A stretch of 64,000 bases of DNA from Acidithiobacillus ferrianus (GCF_010378095.1 NZ_WNJL01000022.1:124001-188000); one strand, 5' to 3'; counted from the stretch's first letter, positions 24,881 through 34,988 are shown. Numbers and translations are program-made. Notes: generated by a model not told the origin, from the letters alone.

Positions 24881-25796
24881 CCGGACGGAAGCCGCGGAGA
24901 AGAGGCCCGACGAAGATTTCCGCAGCGGCTATGTGGCGCTTTTGGGACGCCCCAACGTGGGCAAATCCACCTTGCTCAACCATTTGGTTGGGCAAAAGAT
25001 CAGCATTACCGCGCCGCGCCCGCAAACCACGCGGGATCGGATATTGGGCATTCTGACCCGTCCCGACGGACAGTTGCTGTTTCTCGACACGCCGGGGGTG
25101 CACAGCGGTTATCGCCGCCTGAACCGGCACCTGTTGCGTGCCACCCGGGGTGCGCTGGAATCCGCCGACCTCGGAGTGTTGGTGGTCGACGCGCTGCTGT
25201 GGACCCCCGATGACGCGGAAGCATTGCGCTGGTTGCAGCGGACGGGCATTCCTCTGGTGGCGGTGGTGAACAAGGTGGATCGGGTGGCCAGCAAGGCCCG
25301 CCTGTTTCCCTTCGTGCAGACCTTGGCGGCGCGCGGCGCATTCGCGGCGATATTGCCCCTGTCGGCGCGCAAGGCGACCGATGTGCGGCGCCTGGCCGAC
25401 GTGCTGGTGCCCCTGCTGCCGCCCGCGCCCGCGCCCTTCCCCGAGAACCAGGTGACGGATCGCACGCTGCGCTTCATGGCGGCGGAAATCATCCGTGAGC
25501 AATTATTCCGGCAACTCGGGGCCGAACTGCCTTATGACACCGCCGTGACTATCGACAGCTATCGCGTGGAGCACAACCAGCAGCGCATCGAGGCGACCAT
25601 CTATTGTCGGCGGCCGGGGCAAAAAGCGATTATTCTCGGAGAGGGCGGCAGCCGTCTGCGGGGGATCGGCAGCCGCGCGCGTGAAGCGTTGCAAGCATTG
25701 ACAGAAGAGCGGGTCTGGCTCGGACTGTGGGTGAAGCAACGGGAACAGTGGTCCGAGGACCGGAACATCCTGCGCGAGCTGGGGTATGACGACTGA
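24873..25796 (+). CDS. era: GTPase Era
   Basis: A 307-residue GTPase that binds the 3' end of 16S rRNA and assists 30S assembly. G motifs: [12 protein letters not shown] (P-loop), T in PQTTRDR, DTPG, and NKVD. The C-terminal KH domain has the GxxG region around [19 protein letters not shown]. The ATG at 24873 lies inside the end of rnc and fits the family N-terminus; an in-frame ATG at 24744 would extend into rnc. It overlaps recO by 11 bases. Confidence 0.96.
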   Translation: MSDRTEAAEKRPDEDFRSGYVALLGRPNVGKSTLLNHLVGQKISITAPRPQTTRDRILGILTRPDGQLLFLDTPGVHSGYRRLNRHLLRATRGALESADLGVLVVDALLWTPDDAEALRWLQRTGIPLVAVVNKVDRVASKARLFPFVQTLAARGAFAAILPLSARKATDVRRLADVLVPLLPPAPAPFPENQVTDRTLRFMAAEIIREQLFRQLGAELPYDTAVTIDSYRVEHNQQRIEATIYCRRPGQKAIILGEGGSRLRGIGSRAREALQALTEERVWLGLWVKQREQWSEDRNILRELGYDD

Positions 25797-26541
25797 GACG
25801 AGCGATCGCGCCTGGGTGTTACACCGTTATCCTTACGGAGATACCAGTCTGGTGGTCGAACTCTTCACTCAAACCCAGGGTCGCCTGGGGGTGCTCGCCA
25901 AAGGCGCTCGCCGTGCCCGCTCGCCATTGGCCCGGCTGGAAGCGGGACATCCCCTGTGGGTGCGCTGGCTGGGACGGGGTGAATTGCCGGTGCTGGCACA
26001 AGCGGAAACCCTTGAAGCGGCCCCGTCACTAGGGGCCATGCAGCACCTCAGCCTTTTTTATATCAATGAACTGCTGCTGCGGCTCACGCAGCGTGCCGAT
26101 CCTTTTCCCGATTTTTTCAAGGTCTACGAGGCGACCTTGACGACATTGCACAGCGCTCCGGGTGAAAGCTGGTTTTTGCGTCGTTTTGAGCGGCGTCTGC
26201 TGGAAAACCTCGGATGGGCGCCCGACTTGCAGTCCTGCGCCGAATGCGGTCATCGACTGAACCCGGAACGGGGAGAGCGATGGTTTTACCAGCCCGCGCA
26301 TGGGGCATTTTGTCCACGGCACGCGCCAGGCGCGGCGGCGGTTGCGGTGGATGCGGCGGCCTTATGCTGGTTGCAGGGCGCGATGTCCACCCCTTACGAG
26401 AAGGGGTGGGGACCGGGGTTGCGGCATTGCCTGGAACAGGAACTGCGGGTACATTTGGGCGAGCGCCCACTGGAGAGTCGCTACCTGCTTGCGGCATACT
26501 TGCGCAGGCGGCGGCTGACGCCGAAGGCGGAGAGGAGCTAG
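25786..26541 (+). CDS. recO: DNA repair protein RecO
   Basis: A 251-residue recombination mediator that loads RecA with RecR. The N-terminal OB fold starts [19 protein letters not shown] and has [12 protein letters not shown]. The central zinc-binding site is only partly seen (CAECGH, then CPRH). The start is embedded in the end of era (11-base overlap), and pdxJ starts 3 bases after the stop, as in many proteobacterial rnc-era-recO-pdxJ operons. Confidence 0.94.
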   Translation: MTTETSDRAWVLHRYPYGDTSLVVELFTQTQGRLGVLAKGARRARSPLARLEAGHPLWVRWLGRGELPVLAQAETLEAAPSLGAMQHLSLFYINELLLRLTQRADPFPDFFKVYEATLTTLHSAPGESWFLRRFERRLLENLGWAPDLQSCAECGHRLNPERGERWFYQPAHGAFCPRHAPGAAAVAVDAAALCWLQGAMSTPYEKGWGPGLRHCLEQELRVHLGERPLESRYLLAAYLRRRRLTPKAERS

Positions 26542-26544
26542 TGG

Positions 26545-27270
26545 ATGATTGCTTTGGGAGTGAATATTGATCACGTCGCCACCTTGCGGCAGGCGCGAGG
26601 TGGCCGCTATCCCGATCCGGTGGAAGCGGCTTTTGTGGCTGAACGGGCGGGTGCGGATGCGATCACCGCGCACCTGCGGGAAGATCGTCGGCACATGCAG
26701 GAACGGGATGTGGAGATTCTCCGGCAAACGCTGCGCACTCGCCTCAATCTGGAGATGGCGGTGGATGAGGGCGTGCTGCGCATAGCGGAGCGCTTGCGTC
26801 CCAATGATTGTTGCCTGGTGCCGGAGCGTCGCGTGGAGCTGACGACCGAAGGCGGTCTCGATGTCGCCGGACAACTGCCGCGTATCAAGGCCGCTTGTCA
26901 GCGTCTGGCTGGCGCCGGGGTGCGGGTATCGCTGTTCATCGATCCGGATCCTTTTCAACTGGAGGCCGCGATGGAAACGGGCGCGCCGGTGGTCGAACTG
27001 CATACCGGGCGTTACGCCGGCGCCGCCGATGCGGCGGCGCGCGCCGAAGAGCTGGGTTTGATCCACAGTGCGGTAAGCCTTGCCGATAGTCTGGGCCTGC
27101 AGGTCAATGCCGGGCACGGCCTGGATTACCATAATGTGCAGGCGATCGCGGCGATCCCCGGCATTCGCGAGTTGAACATCGGCCATGCGATCGTGGCCCA
27201 TGCGCTTTTTGTCGGTATGGCGACGGCGGTGGCGGATATGAAGCGGCTCATGCGCGAGTCCCGTGGATGA
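26545..27270 (+). CDS. pdxJ: Pyridoxine 5'-phosphate synthase
   Basis: TIM-barrel enzyme (241 residues) that condenses 1-deoxyxylulose 5-phosphate with 3-amino-2-oxopropyl phosphate to form pyridoxine 5'-phosphate. Family signatures seen: [41 protein letters not shown] and [12 protein letters not shown]. It sits 3 bp after recO and overlaps acpS by 4 bp, the conserved pdxJ-acpS pair. Confidence 0.97.
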   Translation: MIALGVNIDHVATLRQARGGRYPDPVEAAFVAERAGADAITAHLREDRRHMQERDVEILRQTLRTRLNLEMAVDEGVLRIAERLRPNDCCLVPERRVELTTEGGLDVAGQLPRIKAACQRLAGAGVRVSLFIDPDPFQLEAAMETGAPVVELHTGRYAGAADAAARAEELGLIHSAVSLADSLGLQVNAGHGLDYHNVQAIAAIPGIRELNIGHAIVAHALFVGMATAVADMKRLMRESRG

Positions 27271-27671
27271 TCATCGGCATGGGCACGGATATCGTGGCCG
27301 TGGAGCGGTTGGCGCGTCTTCATGCCCGCTTCGAGGAACGCCTGGTCGAACGTCTGCTGGGACCGCTGGAGGCGGCGGAGATGCCGGTGGAGGCGGGCTC
27401 CGGGGCAGCCTTTCTGGCTCGCCGTTTCGCCGCCAAAGAGGCGGCCTTCAAGGCCCTCGGCAGCGGTCTGAACAACGGCATGCGCTGGAGGGATATACAG
27501 GTGGGTCACGATCCGGCCGGGTGCCCGCAATTGCTCTTCGACGGGCGGGCCTTGCAGATTCTGCAGAGGCTAGGCAGGAACGTCCATGCGTGGCTATCCA
27601 TTAGCGATGAGCGGCGCTACGCGCTGGCGGTCGTGGTAATCGAGCGGGTGTCAGCGGCAGGAGGTGCCTAG
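27267..27671 (+). CDS. acpS: Holo-[acyl-carrier-protein] synthase
   Basis: A 134-residue 4'-phosphopantetheinyl transferase that activates acyl carrier protein with CoA. The metal-binding motif [12 protein letters not shown] begins at residue 4 and the second conserved box [14 protein letters not shown] is at about 52. It overlaps the pdxJ stop by four bases and is followed directly by ugd. Confidence 0.95.
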   Translation: MIIGMGTDIVAVERLARLHARFEERLVERLLGPLEAAEMPVEAGSGAAFLARRFAAKEAAFKALGSGLNNGMRWRDIQVGHDPAGCPQLLFDGRALQILQRLGRNVHAWLSISDERRYALAVVVIERVSAAGGA

Positions 27672-28994
27672 ATGAAAGTGACGGTGGTGGGAACCGGGTA
27701 CGTGGGGCTGGTCACCGGCGCCTGTCTGGCGCAGGTCGGGAATCAGGTGCTGTGTGTGGATGCGGATGCGGACAAGATCGCCCGGCTACGGGCGGGCGAG
27801 GTGCCTATCCATGAGGCGGATTTGCCCGCCATGGTGCAGGAAGCGACTGCGGGCGAACGCTTGGGCTTCACCACGAATATTGCCGAGAGTGTGGCGCACG
27901 GGGATTTTCTCTTCATCGCGGTGGGCACACCGGCGGATGAAGACGGCTCTGCCGATTTACGGCAGGTACTGGCGGTGGCGGACGATATCGGCAGATATCT
28001 GGCGCGGCCAGCCATCATCATCAATAAATCCACCGTGCCCGTGGGGACGGCGGTAAAGGTGCGCGCGCATATCGCCGCCGCTTTGCAGGAACGCGCGGTG
28101 GATGTCGCTTTCGATGTGGTCGCCAATCCCGAGTTTCTCAAGGAAGGCGCGGCGGTGGCCGATTTCACGAAACCGGACCGGATCATCGTCGGCACGGATA
28201 GCGTGGCGGCGGCGGAGCAGATGCGTGCCCTCTATGCCCCCTTCAACCGTAGCCACGATCGTCTGATGGTCATGGATCCACTGTCGGCGGAACTGACCAA
28301 GTACGCCGCAAATGTCATGTTGGCCACCAAAATCTCATTGATGAACGAGTTGGCGGGATTGGCCGAGCGGATGGGCGCTGACATCGAACAGGTGCGACAG
28401 GGGATTGGTGCCGACCCGCGCATTGGCTACTCCTTCATTTATCCGGGCTGTGGTTACGGTGGGTCCTGCTTTCCAAAGGATGTGCGGGCGCTGGCGCATA
28501 GTGCCCGGCAGTATGATTTCGATACGCCCCTGCTCACCGCCGTGGAGCGCGTGAACGATCGTCAGAAAGGGCTTCTGGAGCGGAAGGTGGTGGGGGTTCT
28601 TGGCGAGGATTTGACGGGTAAAACCATTGCCGTTTGGGGCCTGGCCTTCAAAGCCAATACCGATGACATGCGCGAGGCGCCCAGCCGGGTGCTGATGGAA
28701 GCGTTGTGGCGACGCGGCGCACGGATTCAGGCGCATGATCCCGAGGCCCTGGAAGAAGCGCTGCGGATCTATGGGGAACGGTACGCTCTACAGCTCTGCC
28801 GAGATCCGTATGCGGCTTGTGCCGGGGCCGACGCCTTGGTGATTTGCACCGAGTGGCCACAATTCCGGAGCCCGGACTTTATCCGGATGCGTCATTCGCT
28901 TCGCCGGGCGCTGATTGTGGATGGCCGCAATATGTACGACCCGGCAACGGTGCGCGCCGAGGGTTTTACCTATCTTGCCATCGGGCGCCCCTGA
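27672..28994 (+). CDS. ugd: UDP-glucose 6-dehydrogenase
   Basis: NAD-dependent enzyme (440 residues) making UDP-glucuronate for exopolysaccharide or LPS. N-terminal Rossmann motif [37 protein letters not shown]; Lys in [13 protein letters not shown]; catalytic Cys in [11 protein letters not shown]-terminal [23 protein letters not shown] lies before the ATG, within the last codons of acpS. rfaE1 follows after one base, so the pair belongs to envelope sugar metabolism appended to the rnc operon. Confidence 0.96.
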   Translation: MKVTVVGTGYVGLVTGACLAQVGNQVLCVDADADKIARLRAGEVPIHEADLPAMVQEATAGERLGFTTNIAESVAHGDFLFIAVGTPADEDGSADLRQVLAVADDIGRYLARPAIIINKSTVPVGTAVKVRAHIAAALQERAVDVAFDVVANPEFLKEGAAVADFTKPDRIIVGTDSVAAAEQMRALYAPFNRSHDRLMVMDPLSAELTKYAANVMLATKISLMNELAGLAERMGADIEQVRQGIGADPRIGYSFIYPGCGYGGSCFPKDVRALAHSARQYDFDTPLLTAVERVNDRQKGLLERKVVGVLGEDLTGKTIAVWGLAFKANTDDMREAPSRVLMEALWRRGARIQAHDPEALEEALRIYGERYALQLCRDPYAACAGADALVICTEWPQFRSPDFIRMRHSLRRALIVDGRNMYDPATVRAEGFTYLAIGRP

Positions 28995-28995
28995 A

Positions 28996-29946
28996 ATGGC
29001 GGAGGATTTGCGTAAACTCGCACGGGCGCAAGTGACGATCATCGGCGACGTGATGCTCGATCGCTATTGGTTCGGCAGGGTGGAGCGCATCTCGCCAGAG
29101 GCGCCGGTACCCGTGGTGCAGGTGCATCGGGAGGAGGAGCGCCCCGGCGGTGCCGCCAATGTCGCCCTGAATGTACGGGCCTTGGGGGCGCAGGCCCGCT
29201 TGATCGCTCCGGTGGGGGATGACGCCGCGGGCGAACGCCTGGGTGCACTGCTGTCGGAAACCGGAGTGGAGACCGCGTTGATCCCCGATAAGGCGTGTCC
29301 CACGACGGTGAAACTGCGGGTCATCGGACACCAGCAGCAGCTCTTGCGTATGGATTTTGAAGCGCAGCCCAGCCAGGCCCACGGTGATGCCTTGCGGCAG
29401 CGGGCACAGACGTTGCTGAGTGATTCTCAGGTATTGCTCCTTTCGGATTACGGCAAGGGCGCCTTGCGGGAAGTCGAGCATCTGGTGGCGCTGGGACGCG
29501 ATCGGGGGATTCCGGTGCTGATCGATCCCAAGGGTCGGGATTATCACGCCTACCGGGGGGCGACCCTCATCACCCCTAATCTCCACGAATTTCAGGCGAT
29601 GGCGGGCACCTGGTCCGATGAGGCGCAGTTTCGCCGCCTGGGTATGCAATGGCGGGAGACATTGCAACTGGACGCACTGCTGGTGACGCGCGGGGAAGGG
29701 GGAATGACGCTGTTCACCCCGGACAAACTCCATCATCACCCGGCGCAAGCGCGAGAGGTCTTTGACGTCACGGGTGCCGGAGACACCGTCATCGCGACTT
29801 TGGCGACCGCACTGGCGGCGGGCTGGACGATGGATCGCGCCGTGGAGTTGGCCAACCGCGCGGCGGGTCTTGTTGTGGGTAAGCTGGGGGCGGCGGTCGT
29901 GACGGTGGAGGAGTTGGCCGCGACGGAATCCGTGCATGCGGGCTGA
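28996..29946 (+). CDS. rfaE1: D-glycero-beta-D-manno-heptose-7-phosphate kinase
   Basis: PfkB-family kinase (316 residues) phosphorylating heptose 7-phosphate at C1 in LPS inner-core synthesis. Motifs: IIGDVMLDRYWFGRVERISPE (first 20: IIGDVMLDRYWFGRVERISP), RPGGAANVALNVRALG, LSDYGKG, and FDVTGAGDTVIATLA with the catalytic Asp. Only the kinase domain is present; the nucleotidyltransferase half of bifunctional HldE is absent, so a separate rfaE2 must exist elsewhere. The ATG at 28996 follows the ugd stop; the open frame continues upstream to 28915 within ugd. The 3' end overlaps ttcA by 11 bases. Confidence 0.93.
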   Translation: MAEDLRKLARAQVTIIGDVMLDRYWFGRVERISPEAPVPVVQVHREEERPGGAANVALNVRALGAQARLIAPVGDDAAGERLGALLSETGVETALIPDKACPTTVKLRVIGHQQQLLRMDFEAQPSQAHGDALRQRAQTLLSDSQVLLLSDYGKGALREVEHLVALGRDRGIPVLIDPKGRDYHAYRGATLITPNLHEFQAMAGTWSDEAQFRRLGMQWRETLQLDALLVTRGEGGMTLFTPDKLHHHPAQAREVFDVTGAGDTVIATLATALAAGWTMDRAVELANRAAGLVVGKLGAAVVTVEELAATESVHAG

Positions 29947-30718
29947 GACCGTGACGGTACCGCCCCGACTGCCTGTGCCGAGGCTTTTACAACGTCGAAT
30001 CGGACGGGCGGTGGCTGATTTCCGGATGATTCAGCCGGGAGATCGTATCCTGCTCGGCCTGTCCGGCGGGAAAGACTCCCTGACGCTCTTGCATCTGCTG
30101 CGAAACATGCAGCGCCAGTCATCCGTGTCCTTTGCGCTGGGCGTGGCCACAGTGGACCCCATGAGCCCGGATTATGACCCGCAGCCGCTGACCCCCTATC
30201 TGCGGGCGTTCGGCATTCCATATTTTCTGGAGCGGCAGAATATCTACGAAAGGGCGCAAAAACACCTGTTACGGCCCTCTTATTGCAGTTTTTGCGCCCG
30301 GATGCGGCGGGGAGTCCTGTATCGTTGCGCGCGGCGGGAGGGATATACGGTACTCGCGTTGGGACAACATCTCGACGATTTTGCCGAAAGTTTCTTCATG
30401 TCCATGTTTTATAATGGTGAACTGCGGACCATGAAGGCACATTATCGGGTACGCGAAGGGGATTTGCGGGTAATCCGGCCTCTGGTCTATTGCCGCGAGC
30501 GGCAGACTCGGCAGTATGCCACGGAGCAACATTTGCCGGTGATTCCCGAAAATTGCCCCGCCTGTTTTGGCAAACCCACGGAGCGTCAGCACATGAAGGA
30601 ACTCCTCGCCGCCCAGGAGGGATACGACCCGCGCTTGTTCAAACAGCTTCAGCGGGCCTTGACGCCGCTCATGGGGCAGGGGTTGGAAGGTTTGGACGTT
30701 GGGGAGGAGCATGACTGA
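29936..30718 (+). CDS. ttcA: tRNA 2-thiocytidine synthetase TtcA
   Basis: PP-loop ATPase (260 residues) that thiolates C32 of tRNA using an Fe-S cluster. The PP-loop is LGLSGGKDSLTLLHLL. The cluster cysteines appear as CSFC (about residue 119) and a third in ENCPACF. LGQHLDDFAESFFM matches the TtcA signature GHHxDD variant. It overlaps rfaE1 by 11 bases and is the last protein gene before ssrA. Confidence 0.92.
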   Translation: MRAETVTVPPRLPVPRLLQRRIGRAVADFRMIQPGDRILLGLSGGKDSLTLLHLLRNMQRQSSVSFALGVATVDPMSPDYDPQPLTPYLRAFGIPYFLERQNIYERAQKHLLRPSYCSFCARMRRGVLYRCARREGYTVLALGQHLDDFAESFFMSMFYNGELRTMKAHYRVREGDLRVIRPLVYCRERQTRQYATEQHLPVIPENCPACFGKPTERQHMKELLAAQEGYDPRLFKQLQRALTPLMGQGLEGLDVGEEHD

Positions 30719-30835
30719 CTTTTTGCGATGGCGACGAGTCGTAGTCAAAGGCATGGATATCCTGTATCCTGACACTGGAGCGGATCGGCGGTTTGACGCA
30801 ACTTATGCGCCGTTGTCTGGTCCAATTCGTGAATA

Positions 30836-31200
30836 GGGGGCGACTCGGCTTCGACGTAGATCGCGAAGCCTTCGGTGCATGCAGAGCTGCGGTCCGCTCT
30901 TAAAACTGGTCGCAGATTCATAATTGCCAACGACAGCAATTACGCTCTCGCTGCTTAGGCAGTGAGCCCTCTGCCCGGATTTGTCTGTGGATCCGGAGCC
31001 GAAAGGCGCGCGGAGGGTCATGAAACACGGAATCGTGCGCACCTTAGTCTGCGGGATGTGTGCTAAATCAAAGCAGAATCGTCGTGGCGTCATCCTGTCT
31101 GTCGGAGGGCGGCGCGATTAAAGCCAATAGACAAACTATGCATGTAGATCCGGTGGTCTAGGTACTGCGGACGCGGGTTCGATTCCCGCCGCCTCCACCA
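30836..31200 (+). ncRNA. ssrA: Transfer-messenger RNA (tmRNA)
   Basis: A 365-base tmRNA. The tRNA-like ends pair as GGGGGCG (30836-30842) with CGCCTCC before ACCA (ends 31200); the 5' GACTCGGCTTCGACG and the 3' T arm GGGTTCGATTCCCGC are characteristic. The tag frame runs 30926-30958 and reads ANDSNYALAA then TAG, a normal proteolysis tag. A TTGACG at 30793 may be part of its promoter, but I find no convincing -10. The 3' end is a common integration target, and an integrase remnant begins about 110 bp downstream. Confidence 0.97.
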
Positions 31201-31225
31201 ATAACCTGTTGATTTGTAATGGAAG

Positions 31226-31248
31226 AGCCAGCGTATGCTGGCTTTTTT
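31226..31248 (+). terminator. Intrinsic terminator of ssrA
   Basis: AGCCAGC (31226-31232) and GCTGGCT (31237-31243) form a seven-pair stem with a GTAT loop followed by six Ts, 25 bases after the tmRNA. Confidence 0.9.
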
Positions 31249-31310
31249 AGGGTGCTTTAGGGCTGTTTTGGCGCCAGTTCGCCAACATTACGCCAGCATT
31301 TTTGCCGGAC

Positions 31311-31675
31311 TTAGCCGCCCTTTTTCCTCCCAAGAGGGACACCATCGGAATCTTCCCTGTCCATCAGACCAAACGTAGCCACAACCTTTTGGCCTGCATC
31401 TGGAACTGCGTCAGGAATCCATCTTCCGTAGACACGAGCGATCATCGTCCAGTCTGCGTGTCCCATTTGTTGGGCTACCCACATTGGAGATTCACCAGCG
31501 GAAAGCATCATGCTGGCGTAGGTGTGACGGGTCTGATAAGGGCGCCGATACGGACACCGGCCCGCTTCAACGCATGGGTCCACAGCGTCCGGCGAATAGC
31601 CTGATCACCGATCCATGGCGCTCCGGTCCTGGGATTCAGGAAGACACGGTCGCCATTATGCAAAAACACGAATAG
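31311..31675 (-). pseudogene. Remnant of a tyrosine-recombinase integrase (C-terminal part)
   Basis: The last 90 residues (31311-31583) carry the tyrosine-recombinase box TRHTYASMMLSAGESP with its Arg and His, then MGHADW and the nucleophile Tyr in ARVYGRWIPD. Upstream the same protein continues in another frame (VFLNPRTGAPW, IRRTLWTHALKRAGVR), so there is a one-base shift near 31550. It is cut off at about 31675 by IS630 debris, leaving about 120 of an expected 350-400 residues. Its position just behind ssrA, pointing toward it, marks it as the integrase of an element that used the tmRNA 3' end as attachment site. Not functional. Confidence 0.85.
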
Positions 31676-31923
31676 AGTTAATTATGTACTCCCATCCGGC
31701 GATGGATTTCACCTGCTCATGGTCTGCCTCAAGAGCACAGAGACCCGCTACCAACTGCTCTTCCAGCGCCCCCAGGCTGTCAAAGGCCCGGTTGTGAAAA
31801 TACTTCTCCCGCACCTCGTCCCAACAACCTCGTCGAGGAAAATCTGCATGCACCTGCCGCTGACTTCTGGCAGAACCAGGGAATCCATACGTCGGTCCTG
31901 GGGTGATACGGCCGCATAGGCAT
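31656..31923 (-). pseudogene. IS630-family transposase C-terminal remnant
   Basis: Translation of the last 60 codons (CWDEVREKYFHNRAF, then QVKSIAGWEYIINSI) matches the C-terminus of IS630-type transposases, with the third catalytic acid expected in the WDE element. Upstream sequence is scrambled up to the IS5 end at 31924, and the catalytic N-terminal part is missing. It abuts the truncated integrase. Confidence 0.7.
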
Positions 31924-31929
31924 AAGAAC

Positions 31930-32334
31930 TTATCCGTAAATAATGTTGATATCGAGCGGCACTTTTCTAAACGCAATGATGGCGGCGGCCAGATGATTGA
32001 GGGCCAGGAAACTTCGTTCGAGCTTCTCGTAGCGCACCAGCAGCTTGCGGAAGCGATTGAACCAACTGTGCGCGACCTCGACGATCCATCTCCTGGCGCG
32101 CTTGTGGGGGAGAAGTCGGATCTCGGTGACTTCTTGGCCGCGGCTTTTGACATGGGGAATATATCCGTGGGCTTCGATGGTCTGCAATGCCGAGGCACCG
32201 GTGTAACCTGCATCGGCACACAGGTGTTTGTGGCGGCGCTGAGGCGGTGTCGGCCGCTTGACCCTGATCGCATCAAGCACCGCTTCCAGTTGCGAGACGT
32301 CATGCCGGTTGGCCCCGGTCACGATGAGCGACAA
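31930..32334 (-). CDS. IS5-family transposase, frame B
   Basis: The C-terminal half: VTGANRHDVSQLEAVLDAI, then CADAGYTGASAL with the second catalytic Asp, and RRWIVEVAHSWFNRFRKLL with the catalytic Glu, followed by RYEKLERSFLALNHLAAAII. Homology extends upstream of the first ATG (to about 32380) as NGSKRHLLVDGRGVPLSL, so the functional product must be an A/B fusion made by slippage at the A7 run, or the element has suffered a one-base insertion. Confidence 0.85.
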   Translation of the reverse strand: MSLIVTGANRHDVSQLEAVLDAIRVKRPTPPQRRHKHLCADAGYTGASALQTIEAHGYIPHVKSRGQEVTEIRLLPHKRARRWIVEVAHSWFNRFRKLLVRYEKLERSFLALNHLAAAIIAFRKVPLDINIIYG

Positions 32335-32797
32335 CGGGACGCCACGCCCGTCGACCAGCAGGTGACGCTTGCTGCCATTTTTTTCCCCGATCCGTCGGGT
32401 TCGGACCCGTGGCTTCCTGCGCCAGCGGGGCTTTCATCATCGCCCCATCGACGCTCTGCCAGCGCCAGGCAATGCCTTCCAGATCGTCGTATTCGGCCAA
32501 GCCCGCCTGCCACAGCGCCAGGAAGAATCCGCCGCGCTCCCACTCCAGAAACCGCTTGTGAACCGCGCTCGCGCTGCCGAAGCGTTCGCGCGGCAGGGCC
32601 TTCCACTGACATCCCGTGCGCAGTACATACACGATCGCTTCGAATACCAACCTCGAATCCTTCGGCTTGCGCCCGCCGCCGGGCTTGCGCACATACTCGC
32701 GCTGCACCGGCCGTGGCGCTCGCTGCGGAATCAGCGGAGCCACGCGTTTCCAGAACTCCTCGGAGACTTCCCATGCATCAACCCGTGCTTTCCCCAT
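32300..32797 (-). CDS. IS5-family transposase, frame A
   Basis: The N-terminal half of a two-frame IS5/IS427 transposase (165 residues in this frame). It contains KPGGGRKPKDSRLVFEAIVY, typical of this group, then TGCQWKALPRERFG, WERGGFFLALW and the first catalytic Asp in WQSVDGAMMKAP. The family sequence leaves this frame at the run of seven A residues (32378-32384 on the complementary strand); after it, the frame continues only as unrelated peptide to a stop at 32300. Confidence 0.88.
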   Translation of the reverse strand: MGKARVDAWEVSEEFWKRVAPLIPQRAPRPVQREYVRKPGGGRKPKDSRLVFEAIVYVLRTGCQWKALPRERFGSASAVHKRFLEWERGGFFLALWQAGLAEYDDLEGIAWRWQSVDGAMMKAPLAQEATGPNPTDRGKKWQQASPAGRRAWRPVVAHRDRGQPA

Positions 32798-32871
32798 CTC
32801 GCCCTCCCGTCATGTCACGCGCGCTTGCGCACGGGAGTAAAGAATACATGATTATTTAAGGATAAGCTCTT

Positions 32872-33888
32872 AGTATTTCCCGACACGATGTTATCCACCG
32901 CCAGATTCGCGTCCGCTATGGCTTGATTGGCTGTCATGAAAGGACCAACCACATCACCGATGGCATAGATTACTGGGGCTTCCGTCTGCAAATGCGCGTT
33001 GATCCGGATGAAACCGTTGTCGTCCGTGATGACAGGGGTGTTTTCCAGACCTAATTTTTCGGTGTAGGGCTTGCGGCCCGTGGCGAGCAACAGCCAGTCG
33101 GCATGGAGTTCTTCACCGTTCTTGCCGATGGCGGTCACGCCGTCGCCCCCGGTATCTAACTGTTCTAGCTTGAACCCCATGCGGAAGGGAAGAATACCCA
33201 GACGGCCCAGGGCGGTGCGCAAGTCATTTTTGGCCTTGTTGGAATAAAAGGATTTGTCGAGGCAATGAGAGTTGATGACCCATCGTACTTTTTTCCCTAA
33301 CATGGTGAGAATGTATGCCAGCTCCGTACCGACAACACCGCCCCCCACGAGTAAAACCTCCCCTCCCTCGGGCACCCCATCGTCGAACATCATGTCGGTC
33401 GTGAGGACTTTCCCGGCTACCGGATGCGCCGAAGCGGGCCATCCCGGTGTGGAGCCCGTCGCAATGATGCTGTGTCGCGTTTTGATCGTGACGGGTCCCT
33501 TGGTCGTGCGCACAAGAACGTGGTTCTCGTCTACAAAACTGCCAAGGCCGCAGAACATCTCCACCCCCAGGCGTTGGAGATAGCTCGTAAAGCTGGTTCT
33601 GACGGTGTTCACCACATCCCGCTGGTGTTCTCAGGCTTTGGGTATGTCCACACCGGACATTTCGGCAAGGATCCCCCGATGATGGATACGGGTGCTTTCT
33701 TCCATTAACTTGGCGGTTTCATACCAGGCCTTTTTGGGGACACAGCCTCGATTGAGGCAGGTTCCACCCCAGGTGGCGCCTTCAACAATGGCCACTTTGA
33801 GTCCCCTGAGTCTGGCGCGGACAGCGGCATGATAACCACCGGGGCCACTACCAATGATCGTCAGGTCGATGGGCTTGCTGATATTCAA
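32872..33888 (-). pseudogene. Dihydrolipoamide dehydrogenase-like gene, nonsense + IS truncation
   Basis: A flavin disulfide oxidoreductase remnant. Residues 1-85 (33631-33888) carry the FAD motif [15 protein letters not shown] and the redox cysteines in [13 protein letters not shown]. The frame then meets TGA (33631-33633), but the homology continues in the same frame (VVNTVRTSFTSYLQRLG, the NAD motif VLLVGGGVVGTELAYIL, and IYAIGDVVG), so a single nonsense codon, probably from TGG, interrupts the gene. The C-terminal dimerisation domain of about 120 residues is missing because the IS5 element starts at 32871. Members include lipoamide dehydrogenase and mercuric reductase; this copy cannot make an active dimer. 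Confidence 0.88.
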
Positions 33889-34052
33889 TGAGATACCTTT
33901 GACGGCGGTGATTGTTTACGAGGATTTCATGATAACAGGCCATAGCCGCCGAAGTTTTACCGCCATTGCGCTTAATAAATCCTATTTATGGATTAAATCG
34001 GATGGTGAAAGCTGAGCGGGATCGCCAAGGTATCCACAAGCACAAGGGGCGT

Positions 34053-34988
34053 TTAGATCAATCCGACATGCGCAGTCAGCGCCCAGGCATCTGCCGGGAT
34101 GGTCCAAGGGGCGTGGTGGAAACGCTCGAAGGCGGGCACCAGGGCGAGCTGGTGGGAGGTGGCAGGCAGCCACTGTATTACCAAGGTGGCTATGGTCTGG
34201 GCGATACGCTCGATGTAGGGGCCATGCTGGTCCAGTGCGGCATAGCGTCCGCCGGTCAAGGTGATGGGCACGCAGGTGGGGAAATGTGGCGTGATGGACC
34301 TGTGCCCGACTGTTAGGAATGCGCAGTCATAACGAATATGACCGGGTGGGGTAAGATAAGGGTCGTCGTGGAGAATGCCCATGAAGGTGAGGCCGGACGG
34401 ATCTATATCCGCCATGCGCAGACGCCAGGAAAAATCCAGCCAATGCGCGGGGACATCGGTATAGTTGCCCAGATAGCGCCGGCCCAGAAGATGTTGGGTG
34501 GGCAGGGTCATGACCTGCACCGCGCGCACGAGGTCGGGAATCGGGGGCGCGTGGTAGATGTCTTGGCGGAATTTGGCGCGAAACTGGGCAGGCGACAGGC
34601 CGTATTCGCGGGAAAAGGCGCGGGTGAATGCCTGCTGGCTTTGGTAGCCGGACGTGAGCGCAATATCCAGAATGGTTTTGTGGGTGCGACAGAGCAAGAT
34701 GGCCGCGCCATTGAGGCGTTTGGCACGGGCATAGGCCAGTGGTGCCAGGCCGGTATTTTTCCGAAAAATACGATTCAATCCAAACAGGCTCAGACCAGCC
34801 GTTGTGGCCAATTGCTTGAGGTCAGGCCAGTCGTCACTGCGGTGCTCAATGCTCCACCAGAGTCGCTCCAATGCCGACAAGGGCGTTATCGGATAGCGCG
34901 CGTCATTCGGGCTGCCCTCCGCGTCCGTTTTATGGGCGTTTTCGTCATCGCGGTTGGGCATGGTGCATCTGTGCTTATCGGTTGTCAT
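34053..34988 (-). CDS. AraC-family regulator with GyrI-like effector domain
   Basis: A 311-residue transcription regulator. The AraC helix-turn-helix pair lies at about residues 40-140 (LSLFGLNRIFRKNTGLAPL for the first; DIALTSGYQSQQAFTRAF for the second), as in Rob/SoxS-type proteins with an N-terminal DNA-binding domain. The C-terminal half (about 150-311) matches the GyrI/BmrR-type small-molecule-binding domain. The ATG at 34988, with AGGGGTGGG upstream, is preferred to the TTG at 35006. It stands alone in the island, flanked by a dead dehydrogenase gene and transposase debris; a target is not evident. Confidence 0.88.
   Translation of the reverse strand: MTTDKHRCTMPNRDDENAHKTDAEGSPNDARYPITPLSALERLWWSIEHRSDDWPDLKQLATTAGLSLFGLNRIFRKNTGLAPLAYARAKRLNGAAILLCRTHKTILDIALTSGYQSQQAFTRAFSREYGLSPAQFRAKFRQDIYHAPPIPDLVRAVQVMTLPTQHLLGRRYLGNYTDVPAHWLDFSWRLRMADIDPSGLTFMGILHDDPYLTPPGHIRYDCAFLTVGHRSITPHFPTCVPITLTGGRYAALDQHGPYIERIAQTIATLVIQWLPATSHQLALVPAFERFHHAPWTIPADAWALTAHVGLI

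Larger units (their letters stand above)
31924..32871 (-). mobile_element. IS5-family insertion sequence (IS427-like), nearly intact
   Basis: A 948-bp element with imperfect terminal repeats: left end from 31924 (AAGAACTTATCCGTAAATAA), right end at 32871 whose complement reads AAGAGCTTATCCTTAAATAA; 18 of 20 positions agree. It encodes two overlapping transposase frames on the minus strand. No matching target duplication is seen: the left flank is IS630 debris, the right flank a truncated dehydrogenase gene, so the flanks were rearranged after or during insertion. Confidence 0.88.
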
